From assembly GCA_007127095.1 (NCBI GenBank), contig SKZY01000089.1, forward strand, positions 1 to 33,517: a stretch of DNA of 33,517 nucleotides. Direction: 5' to 3'. The notes beneath the pieces are model-generated. The model made no database searches. It was given only the letters and a program-made list of their open reading frames with translations, and was not told the origin of the DNA. The stretch is from Planctomycetaceae bacterium (GTDB lineage Bacteria; Planctomycetota; Planctomycetia; Pirellulales; Pirellulaceae). A program made the position numbers and the translations under genes. Positions 33,508 to 33,517 of the stretch are shown here, one piece after another (within the stretch, counting starts at the first letter, position 1; each line of letters begins with the position of its first letter).

Positions 33508-33517
33508 CGCTACTTTC
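33508..33517 (-). repeat. REP copy 4, cut by the window edge
   Basis: CGCTACTTTC at the extreme end equals the first ten bases of REP copy 2 in its plus-strand orientation, so a fourth copy inverted relative to copy 3 probably starts here. With copy 3 it would form a head-to-head REP pair (BIME). The remainder lies outside the window. Confidence 0.55.

Overview
The window looks like chromosomal DNA from a planctomycete of the Rhodopirellula/Pirellula type. The evidence is a GC-rich sequence, a DUF1559 prepilin-like secreted protein, a bacterial tetrahydromethanopterin C1 gene (mch), several short lineage-type hypothetical proteins, loosely packed operons and a REP-associated transposase (RAYT). 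No database search was possible, so the taxonomic call is an inference from gene content.

Layout. 24-4216: a small hypothetical protein and a guanine-deaminase-like amidohydrolase on the minus strand, then a plus-strand run of an exported peroxiredoxin, murQ (MurNAc-6-P etherase) and a BadF-type amino-sugar kinase, which suggests cell-wall sugar recycling. 4222-8785: a small lipoprotein (minus), then mch, a RimK-like ATP-grasp ligase and an OleC-like adenylating enzyme joined by 4-base start/stop overlaps, then a small conserved-looking protein. 8813-8887: a long perfect inverted repeat. 8912-12567 (minus): FemAB-like transferase, Wza-type export lipoprotein and CPBP protease, an envelope/exopolysaccharide group. 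12743-15484: a small Cys-rich membrane ORF and a MarR-pirin-Old Yellow Enzyme module with two matching operator-like sites. 15536-20310: a membrane-anchored leucine-repeat protein, then rpoD and dnaG (minus). 20535-25065 (minus): ABC-2 type permease, two opposed tandem-repeat arrays, a hotdog thioesterase, ribosomal protein bS18, a 30-residue membrane ORF and a DUF1559 protein followed by a clear intrinsic terminator.

25380-32499 (plus) is a long co-directional run: YgfZ/GcvT-like protein, coiled-coil zinc-ribbon protein, coaE, rho, ribH, an asparagine-synthase-like PP-loop enzyme without the glutaminase cysteine, and a radical SAM enzyme. The last two are the best candidates for an undescribed enzymatic pair.

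32591-33517 is a RAYT/REP locus. Four REP copies lie around a RAYT gene broken by a 17-bp tandem duplication, and one REP supplies the RAYT stop codon. A similar arrangement occurs at 22770, where a repeat array supplies the thioesterase stop codon.
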